A DNA stretch of 64,000 nucleotides from NCBI GenBank assembly GCA_029245065.1, contig JAQWQB010000141.1, forward strand, positions 18,910 to 82,909. The letters are read 5' to 3'. The stretch is from Flavobacteriales bacterium (GTDB taxonomy: Bacteria > Bacteroidota > Bacteroidia > Flavobacteriales_D > Sanyastnellaceae). The notes beneath the pieces were generated by a model. It saw only the letters and a program-made list of their open reading frames with translations, did no database searches and had not been told where the DNA came from. Position numbers and translations under genes: made by a program. Shown one piece after another: positions 55,593 to 64,000 of this stretch (position 1 is the stretch's first letter; each line of letters begins with the position of its first letter).

Positions 55593-56424
55593 TCTCTTGT
55601 TAATTGGTATCTCTTCAATCTGCGCTGCTCAAATGATTCAAGTAGATGAAGGCGAAATTGATTTTCGTCAGTTAAGTTTCGAACCCCTCTTTATCGTACG
55701 AAACAACATCAAGACCATCACAGCAGATGAGCGCGAAATGCGTTATGGTCAAACCATTAAGGAACTCGGTAGCTTTATTACATATCATTTCGACACAACT
55801 GGCCATTGCACTTCACGAATTACTTCGCGAACCCGTTACGGAAGATTGGACAGCATAGTGGAACGCTTCAAACTGGAAGGAGACAAACTGCGAGAATCAA
55901 TTCGGCAAGACCAACGAAGTTATCTTCGGCAAGAAATGACAACCAGTGGAGACACCACCTCTTTTTGTAGGTACCGTGGAAACAATGAGGGAATTGAAAC
56001 CTGGTTGTCTTGTGAGTACCATGTCGTTTCTCGCACAGATGAAACCCACACGGTTGAGATCATGAATGATCAGAAAAGACCGTATCACACCAAACGGTAC
56101 TATTATGACAGTCTCAATTACCTTATACGTATAGAAGAGACCTTTTTAGTAACGCGAAAACAGCAAACTGTCTCGTTCACGTACACCGACGACGGTCAGT
56201 TAGCAGAACGGTTGGACAAATCGGCAAAAGGAGAATCAAAGTGCGAATACCGGTATGGCCAAGACGGACTGTTAGAGTCTATCTACTATTACGAGGGCGG
56301 AGAAATAGTGTGGGAAAGAGAGATTGTTATCGGAGCATCGGGTAGGCTCGATGCTTTACTAAAGCGCGATCCAGACACAGGAGATATTAGAATTGATAAA
56401 TATTCATACGAATTTCACGATTAA
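55567..56424 (+). CDS. Exported protein with YD/RHS-like repeats, unknown function
   Basis: This is a 285 aa exported protein if ATG 55567 is used (signal peptide [19 protein letters not shown], then [10 protein letters not shown]). The body contains several YxYDSxxYLIRIEE- and [17 protein letters not shown] strands resembling the YD repeats found in Rhs proteins and in many Bacteroidota proteins of unknown role; [16 protein letters not shown] is another. No catalytic motif is visible. It begins 26 bp inside the end of the DUF255 gene, so it may be translated by coupling, and it precedes the small basic protein by 14 bp. Confidence 0.65.
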   Translation: MHYLKWGVSLLLIGISSICAAQMIQVDEGEIDFRQLSFEPLFIVRNNIKTITADEREMRYGQTIKELGSFITYHFDTTGHCTSRITSRTRYGRLDSIVERFKLEGDKLRESIRQDQRSYLRQEMTTSGDTTSFCRYRGNNEGIETWLSCEYHVVSRTDETHTVEIMNDQKRPYHTKRYYYDSLNYLIRIEETFLVTRKQQTVSFTYTDDGQLAERLDKSAKGESKCEYRYGQDGLLESIYYYEGGEIVWEREIVIGASGRLDALLKRDPDTGDIRIDKYSYEFHD

Positions 56425-56438
56425 TCCGTTTAGACCTT

Positions 56439-56738
56439 ATGCGTTACCTGATTGCACTACTCATTTGCTTTTTCGCTATCGCTCCTTTGGATGTTGATGC
56501 GCAACGCGACCGCAAGCAGAATCCGAAGAAGACACAGCAAGAAGCCAATCAAAAACAAGCAGACAGGAAGCAAAAAATGCGCGATGACTTACAGAAGGAT
56601 CGTGACAGACATGCATCCATTCAAGATCGAAAAACGAAGCGCAGGATGAGAAAAACGCGCAAACGATCGCAACGGCTTGCCCAAAATAAGCCACAACCAT
56701 TTTATAAAAGATGGTTTAAAAAGAAGGGTTTCAAGTAG
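56439..56738 (+). CDS. Small highly basic exported protein, unknown function
   Basis: This is a 99 aa protein. Residues 1-21 are a clear signal peptide (YLIALLICFFAIAPLDVDA). The mature part is extremely rich in Lys, Arg, Gln and Asp (RDRKQNPKKTQQEANQKQ, KTKRRMRKTRKRSQRL) and probably forms a long charged helix, ending KRWFKKKGFK. Composition suggests binding to acidic polymers such as LPS, nucleic acid or the acidic glycan made by this organism; this is a guess. It is followed by a convincing terminator, so it closes the 53499-56738 operon. Confidence 0.7.
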   Translation: MRYLIALLICFFAIAPLDVDAQRDRKQNPKKTQQEANQKQADRKQKMRDDLQKDRDRHASIQDRKTKRRMRKTRKRSQRLAQNKPQPFYKRWFKKKGFK

Positions 56739-56742
56739 GCGG

Positions 56743-56768
56743 CTTTCCAATCTAAAGGGAAGTTTTTT
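56743..56768 (+). terminator. Intrinsic terminator after the small basic protein gene
   Basis: CTTTCC (56743-56748) pairs with GGGAAG (56757-56762) with one G-U pair and an 8 nt loop, followed by six T (56763-56768), 5 bp after the stop codon. Confidence 0.55.
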
Positions 56769-56936
56769 GCTTAGACATGTAAACTTTTCTCACATTCTAT
56801 TGGCCAACTATTGCCCATGCTCCCAATGTCTTACCTATCTTTAGAGCCGTAAAAGGTGTAAATAGAGATTTCTAAAAGAGTAAGATTCTCATTTTGAACG
56901 TGTTGTTAGCAAGTCTGGATACAGTGAATATCCTCC

Positions 56937-56968
56937 TTTGATAACGGCGCAGATAATTTCTATATTTA
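56937..56968 (+). promoter_or_regulatory. Promoter of the TonB-dependent receptor operon (TTTG, N20, TATATTTA)
   Basis: TTTG at 56937-56940 is followed after 20 bp by TATATTTA (56961-56968), one base off TAnnTTTG. The ATG at 57014 is 46 bp downstream. The remainder of the 56739-57013 gap shows no gene. Confidence 0.55.
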
Positions 56969-57013
56969 CCCCCGTTTGTTGAGAAATAGTTAGTTAATCC
57001 AAAGCCAAACTGT

Positions 57014-60000
57014 ATGTCGCGTAAGATCTACTTACTGTTCTTGCTGGCCTTTTTCATTTCGCCCTCTGTATTTGGGCAGGCCGGTTCAGGAACTTTAAAA
57101 GGTAAGGTAACTGATTCTGAAACAGGTGAACCACTACCGTTCGTTAACGTAGTTGTCTTCCTGAATGGAAATCAGATTACCGGTACCAACACCGATTTTG
57201 ATGGAGAGTATACCGTCAAACCAATTGACCCGGGAACGTATGACGTTCTCTTCTCGTATGTCGGTTATAACACCAAAAAAGTTACAGGAGTACAAATTAC
57301 TTCTAACAAAATCCAATTCGTTAATGCCCCTCTCGCGAGTGGTATTCGAATTGACGAAGTGGAAATTGTTGAGTACACCGTACCACTTATCGATCGAGAC
57401 GGGGGTGCATCAGGAGGTACTGTAACACGTGAAGACATTGATAAAATGCCAGGACGTGACGCTGTTACGTTAGCAACTCAGGTTGCCGGTGTAGGAACTG
57501 CAGGTACAGATGGAGGAATTTCCATCCGTGGTGCTCGTCCGAACTCTACGTGGGTTTACATCGATGGTATTAAAGTAAGAGGATCTTCAGCATTGCCGAA
57601 ATCTGCGATTCAGGAAGTGTCAGTACTTACTGGAGGTATCCCTGCCAACATTGGGGATGCAACCGGAGGAGTAATGAACATCTCACTTCGTAACTCTTCT
57701 GCCAAGTGGTTCGGAGGGTTTGAAGTAATTAGTTCTGGATTCAAGAGCGGTGAAACAGCAGTTGGGCTTGACAGATATGGATACAACCTTGTAGAGGGTG
57801 TTATTTCTGGTCCACTCTTGTTCACCAAAGATGAAGAAGGAAATAGAGATCGTCCGTTATTAGGTCTTTTCCTTTCTGGTAACTACACCAGTCAAGTTGA
57901 TACACGTCCGGCATACGGAGGTGTGATGCGTATGACTGATGAAGCTCGCCAGTCAATCATCGACAACCCATTGCGTCAGAACATTGGATCTGATGGTGAG
58001 GTGAACGGTGCATTGTTCAATGCGGATTTCTTGAATGCAGATGATTTCGAAAATGTTCCAACACGTCTTAACGCAGGAAGTCGCTCAGCGAACCTTGTAG
58101 CGAAGATTGATGTGAACACAACGGAGACAATGAACTTGACATTCGGTGGAACTGCTGCTTATAGTAGAGCTAACGAATTCAGCAGAGCGCGAAGCTTGAT
58201 GAACTGGGAAAACAACGTTCAGACGACGAACTTCGACTGGAGAGTTTACGGAAAGTTCTCGCAGCGCTTTAATAACGAAGAAGATTCTGATGAAGGATCT
58301 GCTAGTAACCTGAAGAACATTTTCTACACGGTGATGGTAGATTACTCTAAGAACATCGACCGTCGTGAGGATGAAACCCACAAAGACGAATTCTTCAAGT
58401 ACGGACACGTTGGTCAATTTGACGTGTTTGATAGAGAAAGTTACACGTATGACTTCGCTCGTCAAGTATATGTACATGACGGATGGGAAGATACCTTGGT
58501 AACCTTCACTCCTTCTGAGTTCAACCCTGAATTGGCGGCAATCAACAACCAGTACTTTGGTTTGTTTGAGAACGAAGCATATGACCCAAATGATCCGGGA
58601 CCATACTCTTCACTGCTACAGGTACAAAATGGTAACGCGCTTCAAAACGGACGAACTCCTCCAGCGACATACAACCTATGGAGTTACCTCGGTACACAGG
58701 CGAACGATTACCTACTACAGGACAACAGCCAGTTCCGTGTAACGGCTTCTGGATCTGCTGATATTGGTGATCACGCACTTCAGGTTGGTTTCGAGTATGA
58801 GCAACGTAGCGATGCATTCTACTCGCTAGCACCAACAGGATTGTGGACATTGGCTAGACTATACACTAACAGTCATATCCAAGAGATTGACCGTAGTGAT
58901 TCTACCATCACAAACATTGGTACTGACCAGTACGTGACCTATGAGCGTCTTATTGGAGGTGGTCAATTCGAATTTGACCGCAACTTGCGTATCGCTCTTG
59001 GACTAGATCCAAATGGAAATGACGACATCATTGTTGATGCCCTTGACCCAGAGTTCTTCTCTATCGATATGTTCGGTGCAGATGACCTTCTTAACCAGGG
59101 TAACAATGTTGTTCTTTACTCAGGATATGATCACAAAGGAAATAAGTTGAATGACCGTCCTACTATTGAGGACTTCTTCAACGAAACGAACGATGACGGA
59201 TTTAGAACTCGTCCGGTTGGAGCTTATGAGCCAATCTACGTTTCTGGTTATGTACTTGATAAGTTCACCTTTGATGACATCATCTTCAACGTAGGTCTTC
59301 GTATTGACCGTTTCGACGCCAACCAACCAGTATTGAAAGATCCTTATGTAATAGGAAACGCTCTTTCAGTAGGTGACGTTCGTGGAGACATTCTAGAAGA
59401 CATCAACGCTGACGTTACGATCCCTACTAATATTGGTGATGACTTCGTAGTATATGTAGATGACATCGATAACCCAACGAACATTGTTGGTTACCGTGAC
59501 GGTGATACTTGGTACAACTCTATTGGTACTGAGATCACAGATCCACAAGCGATTGCTTCTACAAATGGTAACCCTGCACCTCTTTTGGTAAATGGTCCAG
59601 ACGAAGAATTGAACTCTAGCGCATTTAAGGATTATGAGCCTCAGGTGAACATCATGCCGCGTATCTCTTTCTCATTCAACATTTCGGATGAGGCAGTATT
59701 CTTCGCTCACTATGATATCTTGACTCAGCGTCCGTTGAACAACAACCGTTTCAGTCCAATTGATTACTTGTTCATCGAGTCTCGTAATGACTTGATCAAC
59801 AACCCAGACTTGAAGCCAACGAAGACAATCGATTACGAGCTTGGTTTCCAGCAGGTTCTTTCTCGTAGTTCTTCTTTGAAAATCTCGGCATTCTACCGTG
59901 AGCTTCGTGACATGATCCAGGTGCGCCAGTTCGCTGGAGCTTACCCTCGTTCATACAGAGCGTTTGGTAACCTTGATTTCGGAACAACAAAAGGATTGAC

Positions 60001-60700
60001 TGTTTCTTACGATTTACGTCGTACGGGTAACGTTCGTTTGAACGCTTCATACACGCTTCAGTTCGCTGATGGAACAGGATCTACAACTACTACTGCACTT
60101 GCATTGATCAACGCAGGTTTACCTAACCTACGTACCATTGCTCCATTCAACTATGACCAACGTCACCGTATTGTGATGAACTTGGATTACCGTTATGGTG
60201 GAGGAAGTGATTACAACGGACCAGTTTGGTTCGGGAAGCAAGTATTCGCTAACACAGGTGTGAACTTTATCGCAAACCTTGGTTCAGGTACACCTTACAC
60301 AGCGTCTACAATTGCAGTTCCAATTACAGGTGAAGTTTCTCCTTCTACTGAAGGGTCTATCAACGGTAGCCGTCTTCCATGGCAGTTCAGTCTTGACTTA
60401 AACCTTGACCGTAACTTCGTTCTTTCTTTCGGTGAGAAAGATGGACAAGCAAAGACAGCTAACCTAAACGTATACCTATGGGTATCTAACCTCCTCAACA
60501 TCCGTAACATCAACTCGGTTTACCGATTCACTGGTGTATCTGATGATGATGGATACCTTGCGGCAGCTCAGTACCAGCCTCAGATTAATTCTCAGAATTC
60601 ACCTGACGCTTTCCGTAACTACTACTCTATGTTCGTAGATAACCCATTCAACTTGGGTCTTCCTCGTACGATGCGCCTTGGCGTGAAACTCGACTTCTAA
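57014..60700 (+). CDS. TonB-dependent receptor with N-terminal carboxypeptidase-regulatory-like domain
   Basis: This is a 1228 aa outer-membrane receptor. Signal peptide IYLLFLLAFFISPSVFG, then a CarboxypepD_reg-like beta-sandwich (about residues 25-115; GEPLPFVNVVVFLNG...YDVLFSYVGYNTKKV). The plug domain follows (GGTVTREDIDKMPGRDAVTLATQVAGV, ISIRGARPNSTWVYIDGIKVRG, GGIPANIGDATGGVMNI). A long beta barrel ends in MRLGVKLDF with the terminal Phe required for outer-membrane insertion. The ligand cannot be read from sequence. It lies 3 bp from the partner gene, a common SusC-like or T9SS-linked arrangement, but the partner is not a SusD. Codon use (frequent CGT, GGT, GCT, TCT) suggests high expression. 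Confidence 0.92.
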   Translation: MSRKIYLLFLLAFFISPSVFGQAGSGTLKGKVTDSETGEPLPFVNVVVFLNGNQITGTNTDFDGEYTVKPIDPGTYDVLFSYVGYNTKKVTGVQITSNKIQFVNAPLASGIRIDEVEIVEYTVPLIDRDGGASGGTVTREDIDKMPGRDAVTLATQVAGVGTAGTDGGISIRGARPNSTWVYIDGIKVRGSSALPKSAIQEVSVLTGGIPANIGDATGGVMNISLRNSSAKWFGGFEVISSGFKSGETAVGLDRYGYNLVEGVISGPLLFTKDEEGNRDRPLLGLFLSGNYTSQVDTRPAYGGVMRMTDEARQSIIDNPLRQNIGSDGEVNGALFNADFLNADDFENVPTRLNAGSRSANLVAKIDVNTTETMNLTFGGTAAYSRANEFSRARSLMNWENNVQTTNFDWRVYGKFSQRFNNEEDSDEGSASNLKNIFYTVMVDYSKNIDRREDETHKDEFFKYGHVGQFDVFDRESYTYDFARQVYVHDGWEDTLVTFTPSEFNPELAAINNQYFGLFENEAYDPNDPGPYSSLLQVQNGNALQNGRTPPATYNLWSYLGTQANDYLLQDNSQFRVTASGSADIGDHALQVGFEYEQRSDAFYSLAPTGLWTLARLYTNSHIQEIDRSDSTITNIGTDQYVTYERLIGGGQFEFDRNLRIALGLDPNGNDDIIVDALDPEFFSIDMFGADDLLNQGNNVVLYSGYDHKGNKLNDRPTIEDFFNETNDDGFRTRPVGAYEPIYVSGYVLDKFTFDDIIFNVGLRIDRFDANQPVLKDPYVIGNALSVGDVRGDILEDINADVTIPTNIGDDFVVYVDDIDNPTNIVGYRDGDTWYNSIGTEITDPQAIASTNGNPAPLLVNGPDEELNSSAFKDYEPQVNIMPRISFSFNISDEAVFFAHYDILTQRPLNNNRFSPIDYLFIESRNDLINNPDLKPTKTIDYELGFQQVLSRSSSLKISAFYRELRDMIQVRQFAGAYPRSYRAFGNLDFGTTKGLTVSYDLRRTGNVRLNASYTLQFADGTGSTTTTALALINAGLPNLRTIAPFNYDQRHRIVMNLDYRYGGGSDYNGPVWFGKQVFANTGVNFIANLGSGTPYTASTIAVPITGEVSPSTEGSINGSRLPWQFSLDLNLDRNFVLSFGEKDGQAKTANLNVYLWVSNLLNIRNINSVYRFTGVSDDDGYLAAAQYQPQINSQNSPDAFRNYYSMFVDNPFNLGLPRTMRLGVKLDF

Positions 60701-60703
60701 AAA

Positions 60704-63700
60704 ATGACGACTATGAAGTGTTTTAAGAAAAAGTCCATTAAGAAAGTATTGGCACTCGTTTGTGCTGGAGTGTTCGCTGTGCCAGCAATGGCGTACAAAT
60801 ACGAAGGTGCAATCGTTGAAGGAAATGGAGGGAATGATCAAGTAACTAGTACGTCGTCAACACGTGCTGCGGCTTGTGCCCCTGCTACCGCACTGAGAGA
60901 GCTTGAATTCAACAATGTTCGCGCATTGATCGAAACAGGTGGATCGATGTGGCAAAACCGTTCTACCAGTAGAGCGGCCTACGAAATTCCTAAGGATGGT
61001 GGTGTTTCATCATTGTATGCAGGAGCATTGTGGATGGGAGGGATTTCTCCCGATCAGCAGTTGAAACTAGCAGCAATCACATTCCGTGCAAACGGTAACG
61101 ATTTCTGGCCTGGACCATTGACCAATGATGGTACTGCTGAAATTGATGAAAGTGTTTGTCAAGAATATGACACGTTCTGGAGAGTACAGAAACAAGATGC
61201 CCAAGCACACCGTGCTTACTTCGACTGTATCAATGATCCAGATTGTGATCTTGCTGAACTTGATCTAGAAACGTATTCTACACCATCATACTTTTTCGAG
61301 TATCCTGGTAATGGTAATACAGCATTAGGACAAGATTTCAACTTGGCTCCTTTCTATGATTATGATAACAACACAATCTACGATCCAACACAAGGAGATT
61401 ATCCTTTCTACGATTTCTTGCAAGAAATTGATTGTGCTGAGCGTCGTAGAGAAGATGTAGTACCATTGTTTGGTGATCAGACGTACTACTGGATCTTCAA
61501 TGATAAAGGAAACGTTCACTCGGAATCTAACGGTGAACCAATCGGTATGGAAATTCGTGGACAGGCTTTTGCCTTCGCTTCGGATGACGAGATCAACAAC
61601 ATGACGTTCTACAACTACGTGTTGATCAACCAAGGTACACAGACATTGAACTCCACTTACTTCGGAGCATGGGTAGATCCAGATTTGGGTTCATCTATCG
61701 ATGATTATGTTGGATGTGATGTACAGCGTGGATTAGGTTACTGCTACAACGGTGATGATTTTGATGAAGCTACTACCTCTTCTCCAGGTTACGGTGAAAA
61801 CCCTCCTGCAGTTGGTGTTGACTTCTTTGAAGGCCCTTACCAAGATGCTGATGAAGTTGATAACCCATTAACTGAAAGCATTTCTGAAGCAATCACGGCA
61901 TTGGGTATTCCATACTCAGGTATTGGAATCGGATACGGTGATGGCGTTGTTGATAATGAGCGTTTCGGAATGCGTCGTTTTGTATACTACAACAACGGTG
62001 GTGATCCTGAAAACGGTGAGCCTACTACCCCTGTTCACTACTACAACTACATGAATGGTATTTGGAAGAACGGACAGAAAATGGTTTACGGTGGTGACGG
62101 TGTAAACGTTGGAACTACCGACATTGAAGCTGACTACATGTTCCCAGGGGATACAGATCCTTTGGATTGGAGTACGGCAGGTATTCCTACTGATCCATGG
62201 ACGGAACAAACAGCTGGTAATCCATCTGCTGACCGTCGTTTCATCCAGTCAGCTGGACCATTTACTCTTCTACCGGGTGATTACAACAACATTACGATGG
62301 GTGTTGTATGGGCTCGTGCTACTGGTGGTGGTGCATTTGCATCTGTTGAACTTCTTCAAGAAGCTGATGATAAGGCTCAGGCTCTTTTCGATAACTGCTT
62401 CGAAATTGTATCTGGACCTGCAGCACCAGAGGTGACTATCCAAGAAATGGAAAACCAGCTTGTTCTTTACTTATCGAACAACAACGGTGTATCAAACAAC
62501 TTCAACGAAGAATTCGGACCAAACGGTCAAGGTTTTGACCCAGGTATTCCAGCTACATTCGAAGGGAACGACCTTGATACATTACAGCGTTCTTATGTTT
62601 TCGAAGGTTACCAGATTTTTCAGGTAGTTGACGAAACGGTAACGGCTGCTGATTTGGAAGATTTGGAGCGTGCTCGACTAATTGGAACAGTAGACGTAAA
62701 GAATGATATCAACCTTGCGATCAACTACGAGTTGGACGCAACAATGAATATCCCGGTTCCTTCACTACGTGCAGAAGGTGATGATGAAGGAATTAGACAC
62801 AGTTTCTTAGTAACTGATGATGAGTTCGCAACGGGAGACAGTAAGTTGATCAACCACAAGACCTACTACTTCATGGTATTGGCTTACGGTTACAATAACT
62901 ACGGTGAGTACAACCCTGTTACACTTGCGGGACAGGCTGAACAATACAAAGCATCTCGTACCTCTGCTAGCGGAGGATCATTGAGAGTGTTCGCTGGTAT
63001 TCCTCACGATCCGGCTCCTGAAGCTGGAGGAACTATTTCAAACGCCGCTTTTGGAAGTGGAATTGAAGTGACTCGTATCGAAGGAACCGGAAACAGCTAC
63101 AACGATCTAGATTTGACAGAAGCTTCTGAACTTGACATCTTGGCAAACACGATTGTCCCTGAAGTAACTTACAAAGCTGGAGCAGGCCCTATCGATATTC
63201 AAGTTGTGGATCCGTTGAATGTTCCTAATGCAGATTTCGAACTACGCATTGATTTCAATGACGAAGGTATTGATGAGTCTGAATGGGAATTAACGAACCT
63301 TACGTTGCTGAACGATAATGACCCATCAAATGATAACCGAGCAGTTGTTACTTCAACTAAGACTATTGACGTCTTGAATGAAGAACTTCTCCTAGATTGG
63401 GGTATTTCAATTACGATCAATCAATACGAGTACCTGAATGGTGGTTCATTTACTGAGCCTATCTCAGCTACAATTGAATTTGATGATCCATCTAACCCTT
63501 GGTTCACAGGTATTCCTGATGCTGAAGGATTTACTCCTTTGAACTGGATTCGTTCTGGAACACAGGATTCAGATGATGACATTGAAGAAGAAGTAATCTT
63601 CGATGATTTGAAGCCAGGTGATCCACTTGATGAAGAAGAAATCTACGAAGGTCTACTTGGTGGAACATGGGCACCTTATATGCTTGCTTCTTACACAAGC

Positions 63701-64000
63701 GAGTACACGAACAGTGTTACAATGGAAGACGAAATTGGTCCTTCTGTAGCACCAACAAATGACCAGTTGAAAGGTGATTTGAGTGTATTCTCAAGACTGA
63801 ACTCTATCAACAACGTAGACATCGTTCTTACAAGTGATCGATCTAAGTGGACAAGATGTGGTGTACTTGAAATGCAACCTCTTGAAGACTTAGCTCAAGA
63901 TTTCTTTGATACTGATTACGGTGATTTTGATGATTCTCCTAAGATGATTCTTAGACGTCACCCATCAGTTGATAAACTTGGACGTACAGTTGCTGAAGGT
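60704..64000 (+). CDS. Large exported surface protein, partner of the TonB-dependent receptor (partial)
   Basis: The reading frame is open for 1099 codons from ATG 60704 to the right edge with no stop, so the protein is truncated by the window. It starts three bases after the receptor gene. Signal peptide: SIKKVLALVCAGVFAVPAMA. The mature part is acidic and rich in Asp, Asn, Gly and Tyr (e.g. FFEYPGNGNTALGQDF, DYDNNTIYDPTQGDYPFY). I do not recognise a catalytic domain; large proteins with this start are often T9SS cargo with a sorting domain at the far C-terminus, which would lie outside the window. In-frame ATG 60713 is an alternative start. Codon choice matches the receptor, and co-transcription is very likely. 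Confidence 0.82.
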   Translation, partial: MTTMKCFKKKSIKKVLALVCAGVFAVPAMAYKYEGAIVEGNGGNDQVTSTSSTRAAACAPATALRELEFNNVRALIETGGSMWQNRSTSRAAYEIPKDGGVSSLYAGALWMGGISPDQQLKLAAITFRANGNDFWPGPLTNDGTAEIDESVCQEYDTFWRVQKQDAQAHRAYFDCINDPDCDLAELDLETYSTPSYFFEYPGNGNTALGQDFNLAPFYDYDNNTIYDPTQGDYPFYDFLQEIDCAERRREDVVPLFGDQTYYWIFNDKGNVHSESNGEPIGMEIRGQAFAFASDDEINNMTFYNYVLINQGTQTLNSTYFGAWVDPDLGSSIDDYVGCDVQRGLGYCYNGDDFDEATTSSPGYGENPPAVGVDFFEGPYQDADEVDNPLTESISEAITALGIPYSGIGIGYGDGVVDNERFGMRRFVYYNNGGDPENGEPTTPVHYYNYMNGIWKNGQKMVYGGDGVNVGTTDIEADYMFPGDTDPLDWSTAGIPTDPWTEQTAGNPSADRRFIQSAGPFTLLPGDYNNITMGVVWARATGGGAFASVELLQEADDKAQALFDNCFEIVSGPAAPEVTIQEMENQLVLYLSNNNGVSNNFNEEFGPNGQGFDPGIPATFEGNDLDTLQRSYVFEGYQIFQVVDETVTAADLEDLERARLIGTVDVKNDINLAINYELDATMNIPVPSLRAEGDDEGIRHSFLVTDDEFATGDSKLINHKTYYFMVLAYGYNNYGEYNPVTLAGQAEQYKASRTSASGGSLRVFAGIPHDPAPEAGGTISNAAFGSGIEVTRIEGTGNSYNDLDLTEASELDILANTIVPEVTYKAGAGPIDIQVVDPLNVPNADFELRIDFNDEGIDESEWELTNLTLLNDNDPSNDNRAVVTSTKTIDVLNEELLLDWGISITINQYEYLNGGSFTEPISATIEFDDPSNPWFTGIPDAEGFTPLNWIRSGTQDSDDDIEEEVIFDDLKPGDPLDEEEIYEGLLGGTWAPYMLASYTSEYTNSVTMEDEIGPSVAPTNDQLKGDLSVFSRLNSINNVDIVLTSDRSKWTRCGVLEMQPLEDLAQDFFDTDYGDFDDSPKMILRRHPSVDKLGRTVAEG

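Overview
This window is a chromosomal stretch of a Bacteroidota bacterium, most likely a marine-type member of the Flavobacteriales. The evidence is a set of Bacteroidota hallmarks: type IX secretion (T9SS) sorting domains of type A and type B, a carboxypeptidase-regulatory/TonB-dependent receptor, DUF6089 and OstA-like envelope proteins, and promoters of the TTG...TAnnTTTG type instead of sigma70 boxes. I cannot name a genus from sequence alone. No tRNA, rRNA, IS element or CRISPR array was seen.

Region 1 (1-31845) is a large surface-glycan locus, almost all on the + strand and tightly packed, with many 4-14 bp start/stop overlaps. It encodes a nonulosonic-acid (sialic-acid-like) module: a full-length NeuB-type synthase, a short NeuB-type paralogue and a short CMP-sugar synthetase. 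It also encodes an ammonia-channelling module (HisH, HisF, WbpG-like N-acetyl sugar amidotransferase) and a diacetamido-uronic acid module (WbpB-, WbpD- and WbpE-like). Around these lie two asparagine-synthase-type amidotransferases, about nine glycosyltransferases, Wzx flippase, a Wzy-like polymerase, two further acyltransferases, an NAD-dependent sugar epimerase and a DUF4910 protein. Two T9SS-type secreted proteins sit convergently inside the locus. The likely product is an amidated and/or acetamidino-modified acidic glycan. Because T9SS cargo in Porphyromonas gingivalis is attached to a Wbp-pathway sugar, the locus may also supply the anchor glycan for secreted proteins; that link is inference.

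Region 2 (31900-44505) holds envelope and housekeeping genes: a DUF6089 barrel protein, a nitronate monooxygenase-like flavoprotein, a T9SS type B giant, guaB, a three-gene SurA/PpiC-like periplasmic chaperone operon, moxR, and a convergent HTTM/DUF5819 pair.

Region 3 (44506-53260) has a CT-rich repeat in front of fumarylacetoacetase, then SpoT/Rel, a Fur-family regulator, a STAS protein, purA and an OstA-like protein, with glyA convergent.

Region 4 (53261-64000) has a DUF255 thioredoxin-domain lipoprotein, two small exported proteins of unknown function, and a very large TonB-dependent receptor with a large exported partner that runs off the right edge. Codon choice in this last pair suggests strong expression.
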